Shown: in pieces, positions 6,419-10,297 of the stretch
Layout: every line of letters starts with the position of its first letter
Position numbering within the stretch: position 1 is the first letter of the stretch
Origin: Akkermansia muciniphila
GTDB taxonomy: Bacteria > Verrucomicrobiota > Verrucomicrobiia > Verrucomicrobiales > Akkermansiaceae
Direction of reading: 5' to 3'
NCBI GenBank assembly: GCA_945870545.1
Contig: CAMBTF010000029.1
Span: 1 to 10,297 of the forward strand
DNA: 10,297 nt
The notes under the pieces: generated by a model
Databases searched by the model: none
What the model saw: the letters and a program-made list of their open reading frames with translations, nothing else
Told to the model about the DNA's origin: nothing
Translations under genes and position numbers: made by a program

Positions 6419-6447
6419 TTCCTAGACTAGGGAAGAGAAGATTTCAA
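6419..6447 (-). promoter_or_regulatory. Candidate parA promoter with a palindrome over the -10
   Basis: On the minus strand, TTGAAA (6442-6447) and TAGGAA (6419-6424) are separated by 17 bp, resembling a sigma-70 -35/-10 pair upstream of the parA GTG at 6397. The -10 is weak. The perfect 11-bp palindrome CCTAGACTAGG (6421-6431) overlaps it and could be an operator, but this is inference from position. Confidence 0.3.
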
Positions 6448-6643
6448 ACCACTGCGGAAGCGGAGCGGAGTGAGGCGGACTGGAAACCTCCAATTCCACG
6501 TGCAAATGAACGAGAATGCAAAGAGAAGCTCAAGACCCACCCTAGAAAATGCCGCAGCTGGAGGTTCCTGTAATCAGATCCATCCGCTGGCGTTGTTGTA
6601 ATCGGTGGTATCCACCTACCTAAAACGGACGGATGTTTTTTCC

Positions 6644-6665
6644 CTGTCCGTGTGGACGGTTTTTT
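6644..6665 (+). terminator. Candidate intrinsic terminator with no coding gene upstream
   Basis: CTGTCC (6644-6649) pairs with GGACGG (6654-6659), six pairs including one G-U, around a GTGT loop, followed at once by six T residues (6660-6665). The orientation is plus. No plus-strand protein gene lies between it and the convergent YbjN-family stop at 5559, so it would end a non-coding transcript or act as an attenuator before the dehydrogenase gene at 6747. The upstream ACGGACGG can compete for the same CTGTCC strand. Confidence 0.5.
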
Positions 6666-6711
6666 GGGTTAGCTATCAAGTCGTCCGCGAAAGCCTTTGG
6701 GATAAGGTGAG

Positions 6712-6739
6712 TTGACCTCAAGCCTTCCGCGAATAAGAT
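6712..6739 (+). promoter_or_regulatory. Candidate promoter placing transcription start at or next to the dehydrogenase ATG
   Basis: TTGACC (6712-6717, five of six matches to the -35 consensus) and TAAGAT (6734-6739, four of six) are spaced 16 bp. Transcription would begin about seven bases after the -10, essentially at the ATG at 6747. The gene has no Shine-Dalgarno (the preceding bases are AAGATAAAATTT), so the mRNA may be leaderless. Confidence 0.45.
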
Positions 6740-6746
6740 AAAATTT

Positions 6747-8132
6747 ATGAAATTGCAGGAAAGCTTGCTAGGGGATCTGAATGCTATGTTTGGGGAGTGC
6801 AAGCTCGGTGTGTCGCACGATGTGAGGGAGGAACATTCGAAGGATAAATGGTATGCCAGCCATATGCCAGAAGTGGTGGTGTTTGCGGAGAACACGGATG
6901 ATGTTTCAAGGCTGCTGGCATACGCGCACAAGAGACGGATTCCGGTTACCGCGCGCGGTGCAGGAATCGGCTATGTTGGCGGGTGCGTCCCCGTAAAGGG
7001 CGGTATTTCACTATCCTTGTCCCGGATGAACTCGATCCTGGACATCAACCCGAGGGACGGGGTTGCGGTTACCCAACCGGGCGTGATCACGGGAAATTTA
7101 CAGAAGGCCGTTCGTGCGTTGGGCTGGGACTATCCGCCGGATCCGGCATCGCTGAAAGAGTGTTCGATCGGAGGCAATATCGCTACCAATGCTGGCGGGC
7201 CGCGCTGCCTCAAATATGGCGTAACTCGCAACTATGTCATCGGACTGGAGGTCGTCCTCCCCGATGGCCGCGTGATGCGATGCGGTGGCAGGACGCACAA
7301 GAACAAGACGGGTTTTGATTTGATCAGCCTGTTTGTCGGATCGGAAGGAATGCTTGGGGTTGTCACGGAAATCACCCTGCGCATCATCCCTAAGCCTCCG
7401 GCGCGCGGGATGCTTGCGGCTGTTTTTCCGGATTTCGCCATGGCGGCGCAGACGGTGCACAAGGTCCTCCAGGCCGGACATTTGCCATCAGCCCTTGAGA
7501 TTACCGATGCCTTCACGCTGGATGCCTCGCGGAAAAAACACGGAGCCGATGTCTTTCCTCCGGGCGACGGTCACCTTATCGTCGAGATCGACGGGCGGCC
7601 TGCGGCGGTGCGCGCCGAGTTGGAAGAGCTTCGCCAACTCCTCGTAGACTCTGGGGCGGGGGAGATTCGGGTGGCGCTCAACGACCAGGAATGTGAGGCG
7701 ATCTGGGAAATGCGGCGCGGATTTTCCTACGCGCTGCGCGACACCGGTTTGACCAAGCTAAACGAGGATGTAGTCGTCCCGCGCGGAAAGCTGGTCGAAC
7801 TCGTAGAGTTTGCCCGTATGTTGCAGGAGGAAACCGGTATCGCCATTGCATGCTTCGGCCACGCTGGCGACGGCAATATCCACACAAACCTGATGGTTGA
7901 AGACTATGGGAATCCGGAGGTCAGGAAACGCGCGGACGCCGCGCTCGACATTCTCTTCGCTTGGGTTCTGAAGAATGGCGGTGCCATCACCGGTGAGCAC
8001 GGGATCGGCCTCGCGAAAAAACCTTGGATCAAGGAGGCACTCGGGGAGGTTTCCTTTGCCGTTCATCGCTCGCTGAAAAGCGCGCTCGACCCCTACCATA
8101 TATTGAATCCCGGAAAGTTCCTAGATGACTAA
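6747..8132 (+). CDS. FAD-binding 2-hydroxy-acid oxidoreductase (GlcD / D-lactate dehydrogenase-like)
   Basis: The 461-residue flavoprotein belongs to the VAO/PCMH FAD-linked oxidase family of GlcD and D-lactate dehydrogenases, which oxidise 2-hydroxy acids to 2-oxo acids. The FAD-binding domain covers about residues 38-217: PVTARGAGIGYVGG (66-79), SIGGNIATNAGGPRCLKYG (140-158) and VGSEGMLGVVTEITLRIIPKP (197-217). The C-terminal FAD-oxidase domain carries CFGHAGDGNIHTNL (369-382), with histidines typical of the metal/substrate site, then GEHGIG (416-421) and the closing HILNPGKFL. Length fits GlcD (about 460-500). No glcE, glcF or iron-sulfur partner is adjacent, so glycolate versus D-lactate specificity cannot be decided. 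ATG at 6747 has no ribosome binding site but a well-placed promoter. apt follows 75 bp downstream on the same strand. Confidence 0.93.
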   Translation: MKLQESLLGDLNAMFGECKLGVSHDVREEHSKDKWYASHMPEVVVFAENTDDVSRLLAYAHKRRIPVTARGAGIGYVGGCVPVKGGISLSLSRMNSILDINPRDGVAVTQPGVITGNLQKAVRALGWDYPPDPASLKECSIGGNIATNAGGPRCLKYGVTRNYVIGLEVVLPDGRVMRCGGRTHKNKTGFDLISLFVGSEGMLGVVTEITLRIIPKPPARGMLAAVFPDFAMAAQTVHKVLQAGHLPSALEITDAFTLDASRKKHGADVFPPGDGHLIVEIDGRPAAVRAELEELRQLLVDSGAGEIRVALNDQECEAIWEMRRGFSYALRDTGLTKLNEDVVVPRGKLVELVEFARMLQEETGIAIACFGHAGDGNIHTNLMVEDYGNPEVRKRADAALDILFAWVLKNGGAITGEHGIGLAKKPWIKEALGEVSFAVHRSLKSALDPYHILNPGKFLDD

Positions 8133-8207
8133 GGGAACGCAGCAAAACGATACGCCGTCACGGTTCTTCGGTTCTTGCCCTTTCCTCTCAGGCAGAGATT
8201 CTCGGGC

Positions 8208-8726
8208 ATGATTGAGCAACTGAGAAATGCGATCAGGGACGTGGAGGGATTTCCGAAGGAGGGGATCGTGTTCAAGGACATCACGCCCATCCTAGGCGAC
8301 GCGGCGCTTTTCCGGGCATCCATCGACCAGCTCTGCGAAACGGCGGGCGGCGCGAAGGTGGACAAGGTGGTGGGGATCGATGCGCGTGGCTTTATTTTTG
8401 CGGCGGCGGTGGCGGATCGGCTGGGGGCGGGCTTTGTGCCGGTGAGGAAAAAGGGCAAGCTGCCGTGGCGGTGCAATGAGGAGGCCTACGCGCTGGAATA
8501 CGGCGAAGCCATTGTTGAGATTCATGAGGACGCGGTGAGGCCGGGCGAGAAGATCCTGCTGGTGGACGATCTGCTGGCGACCGGCGGCACGGCCAGCGCG
8601 GCGGTGAGACTCCTCGAAGGGCTGGGTGCTGAAATTGTTGCGATTTCCTTTCTGATCGAGCTTTCCTTCCTCGGCGGGCGCGGGAAACTCCCCGCCGATA
8701 AAGTTAGAGCCATCCTCCATTACTGA
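8208..8726 (+). CDS. apt: Adenine phosphoribosyltransferase
   Basis: The enzyme condenses adenine with PRPP to give AMP and pyrophosphate in cytosolic purine salvage. The 172-residue length fits the family (E. coli 183, B. subtilis 170). The N-terminus IRDVEGFPKEGIVFKDITPIL is diagnostic of Apt. VVGIDARGFIFAAAVA (54-69) is the next conserved block, then RKKGKLPW (80-87), and the PRPP-binding motif ILLVDDLLATGGTA is at 116-129 with its paired acidic residues. ATG at 8208 starts family similarity two residues before the expected helix. An in-frame upstream start at 8175 adds eleven residues without family support. No Shine-Dalgarno is seen. The 75-bp gap from the dehydrogenase stop allows co-transcription, but the two functions are unrelated. 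Confidence 0.96.
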   Translation: MIEQLRNAIRDVEGFPKEGIVFKDITPILGDAALFRASIDQLCETAGGAKVDKVVGIDARGFIFAAAVADRLGAGFVPVRKKGKLPWRCNEEAYALEYGEAIVEIHEDAVRPGEKILLVDDLLATGGTASAAVRLLEGLGAEIVAISFLIELSFLGGRGKLPADKVRAILHY

Positions 8727-8756
8727 ACCAAGGCAGATGCAATAGGGAGAATAAAA

Positions 8757-8836
8757 CCACGGATGAACGCGGATGAACACGGATTGAGATTTGAGGTGGA
8801 GACGGTTTCATCTTCCATCCGCGTTCATCCGTGGTT
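8757..8836. repeat. Long palindromic interspersed repeat, copy 2
   Basis: ACCACGGATGAACGCGGATG (8757-8776) is the exact reverse complement of 8817-8836, with a 40-bp centre. The arms share the CACGGATG and GGATGAACGC motifs with the element at 315-470. It occupies nearly half of the 180-bp gap between apt and pgi and could form a strong hairpin downstream of apt. No T-run follows the stem, so it is not a standard intrinsic terminator. Confidence 0.8.
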
Positions 8837-8906
8837 GATACTTCTCATTTAGCCCGGGCTTGCTCTTGTGTGAAAAGCCTGACTAATAAAATTCATCCAA
8901 AAAAAT

Positions 8907-10297
8907 ATGAGCTGGAAATCCTACAACGAGAACTTGGTGCGCTATGATGATCTTGGCTTCAGCCTGGATCTTTCCCTGATGGATGTGGACAAGGCCTACG
9001 CCGATGCGCTTGGCGGAAAAGTGGACAAGGCCTTCGCCGATATGATCTCGGTGGAAAGCGGAGCCATCGCGAATCCCGACGAGGGGCGCATGGTGGGGCA
9101 CTATTGGCTACGCAACGCGGATCTCGCACCGACGCCGGAACTCCGGGCCGCGATCACCGAGCCGCTCAAGGCTCTGAAGAAATTCGCGGAGAGCGTCCAC
9201 ACAGGTGGAGTCCGTGCGGCCGATGGGAGCCTGTTCAAGCACGTGCTGCTCATCGGCATCGGCGGATCGGCGCTGGGACCCCAGCTTGTTTCCCACGCCA
9301 TCGGCCAGAAGGCAAGGATGCCAATTTCCTTTTTTGACAACACCGATCCGCAGGGGATGGACGACACGCTCGCCACGCTCAATCTTGCGGAAACGCTGGT
9401 GCTCGTGATCTCGAAATCCGGCGGCACCCCGGAGACGCGCAACGGCATGCTGGAGGCGAAGGCGGCGTTCGAGAAGGCCGGGATCGACTTCGGTAAACAC
9501 GCGGTGGCGGTGACGGGCGAGGGCTCGAAGCTCGATCAATTTGCCACCGAGCACGGCTTCATCGAGCGCTTTCCGATGGATGATTGGGTCGGCGGGCGCA
9601 CGTCCGTGCTTTCCACCGTGGGTCTCGTCCCGGCCGCGCTGCAAGGCCTCGACATCGACGCGATGCTCGCCGGCGCGGCGGCGATGGATGGGAAAACGCG
9701 AACCCAAGACGCGGGGAAAAACGCAGCGATGCGCCTTGCGATCGCATGGCACAAGGCGACGAACGGCAAGGGCGAGAAGGATATGGTCGTGCTGCCCTAC
9801 AAGGATTCACTGGTGCTGTTTTCCAAATACCTACAGCAGCTCGTCATGGAATCGCTGGGCAAGGAGAAAGACCTCGACGGCAACACCGTGAACCAAGGCA
9901 TCGCTGTTTACGGAAACAAAGGCTCCACTGACCAGCACGCTTACGTTCAGCAGCTCCGCGATGGGGTGAACAATTTCTTCGCATGCTTCATCGAGGTGCG
10001 CCACGGGCGGAAAGGGAAATCCATCGAGGTGGATCCCGGCAACACCAGCCAGGATTACCTGCAAGGATTCCTGCGCGGCACGCGCGCCGCGCTTTATGAG
10101 AATGGCCGCAACTCGCTTACGATCTCGATCCGCGAGGTGAGCCCGTTCAACCTCGGCCTGCTCATTGCTTTGTTTGAGCGCACGGTTTCCTTCTACGCGT
10201 CTTTGGTTAACATCAACGCCTACCACCAGCCGGGCGTCGAGGCGGGGAAAGCCGCGGCCGCCACCTTTCTCGATCTCCTCGGGCGTGTCCGTAGCCG
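8907..10297 (+). CDS. pgi: Glucose-6-phosphate isomerase (3' end outside window)
   Basis: The frame is open from ATG at 8907 to the window edge, giving 463 residues of a protein that should continue further. It interconverts glucose 6-phosphate and fructose 6-phosphate in glycolysis and gluconeogenesis. Visible signatures are [16 protein letters not shown] (114-129), [14 protein letters not shown] (168-181), [14 protein letters not shown] (227-240), [18 protein letters not shown] (336-353) and [10 protein letters not shown] (439-448). By family alignment the catalytic residues are Glu315 (VMESLGK), His344 (DQHAY) and Lys448 (VEAGK), all present. Near the N-terminus a 21-bp direct repeat (8985-9005 and 9021-9041, one mismatch) encodes VDKAYAD and VDKAFAD. 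No Shine-Dalgarno precedes the ATG; the upstream bases are AT-rich. It lies 180 bp from apt, with palindromic repeat copy 2 between them. Confidence 0.96.
   Translation, partial: MSWKSYNENLVRYDDLGFSLDLSLMDVDKAYADALGGKVDKAFADMISVESGAIANPDEGRMVGHYWLRNADLAPTPELRAAITEPLKALKKFAESVHTGGVRAADGSLFKHVLLIGIGGSALGPQLVSHAIGQKARMPISFFDNTDPQGMDDTLATLNLAETLVLVISKSGGTPETRNGMLEAKAAFEKAGIDFGKHAVAVTGEGSKLDQFATEHGFIERFPMDDWVGGRTSVLSTVGLVPAALQGLDIDAMLAGAAAMDGKTRTQDAGKNAAMRLAIAWHKATNGKGEKDMVVLPYKDSLVLFSKYLQQLVMESLGKEKDLDGNTVNQGIAVYGNKGSTDQHAYVQQLRDGVNNFFACFIEVRHGRKGKSIEVDPGNTSQDYLQGFLRGTRAALYENGRNSLTISIREVSPFNLGLLIALFERTVSFYASLVNINAYHQPGVEAGKAAAATFLDLLGRVRS

Larger units (their letters stand above)
6398..6746. other. 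349-bp intergenic region between divergent parA and the FAD dehydrogenase gene, possibly encoding a structured RNA
   Basis: I see no convincing protein-coding frame here. Besides the candidate promoters and terminator listed separately, plus-strand dyads include GGAAACCTCCA (6482-6492) against TGGAGGTTCC (6559-6568), about ten pairs with one bulged base. A tight GGTGG-TAT-CCACC hairpin lies at 6604-6616. ACGGACGG (6625-6632) can pair with CTGTCCGT (6644-6651). Together with the terminator these suggest a plus-strand structured transcript of about 150-250 nt, either a small RNA or a leader. I recognise no known riboswitch class. Confidence 0.3.

Noticed and set aside
6492..6507. parS-like site near parA (centre CACGTG)
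   Set aside because: Only about 10 of 16 positions match the TGTTTCACGTGAAACA consensus, mostly the central E-box, and no second copy is visible nearby.
9108..9752. Minus-strand 214-residue ORF
   Set aside because: It is antisense to pgi, whose motifs and catalytic residues are all on the plus strand.
1..10297. CRISPR array, tRNA, rRNA, insertion sequence or complete defence system
   Set aside because: No regularly spaced direct repeats, tRNA-like cloverleaf, rRNA signature or transposase frame was seen; the only defence-related piece is the broken methyltransferase tail.

Overview
This window is a GC-rich, gene-dense bacterial chromosomal segment. It carries mostly housekeeping genes, separated and in one place invaded by several families of short repeats. 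No marker gene fixes the lineage. The style of the interspersed repeats and the near absence of Shine-Dalgarno motifs make me think of Verrucomicrobiota or a related PVC-group bacterium; this is inference only.

Layout, left to right. The 3' end of a membrane-protein gene (2-304, +) is followed by a large imperfect palindrome (315-470), then a SufE-type iron-sulfur assembly gene (546-959, +). Two minus-strand genes follow: a calcineurin-like metallophosphoesterase (1058-1780) and biosynthetic threonine ammonia-lyase IlvA (1897-3483). Directly behind the ilvA start lies the broken 3' end of a type IIG restriction-modification methyltransferase gene (about 3526-4130, +). It is riddled with short palindromes and a 14-bp tandem repeat. 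Next comes a compact plus-strand cluster: two small unknown membrane proteins (4197-4499 and 4514-4999) and a YbjN-family protein (5044-5559). It converges on a ParA-type ATPase (5603-6397, -) that has no parB beside it. A 349-bp intergenic region holds a candidate terminator and alternative hairpins with no coding gene upstream on the same strand. Then follow a GlcD-like FAD-dependent 2-hydroxy-acid dehydrogenase (6747-8132, +), adenine phosphoribosyltransferase (8208-8726, +), a second copy of the long palindrome family (8757-8836), and glucose-6-phosphate isomerase (8907 to the window edge, +).

The metabolic genes do not form one pathway: isoleucine synthesis (ilvA), purine salvage (apt), glycolysis (pgi), Fe-S assembly (sufE) and hydroxy-acid oxidation. 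The parts most worth a second look are the repeat-invaded methyltransferase remnant, the intergenic region 6398-6746 with mutually exclusive hairpins, the possible leaderless promoter at 6712-6747, and the small membrane-protein/YbjN cluster. I found no CRISPR array, tRNA, rRNA, transposase gene or complete defence system.
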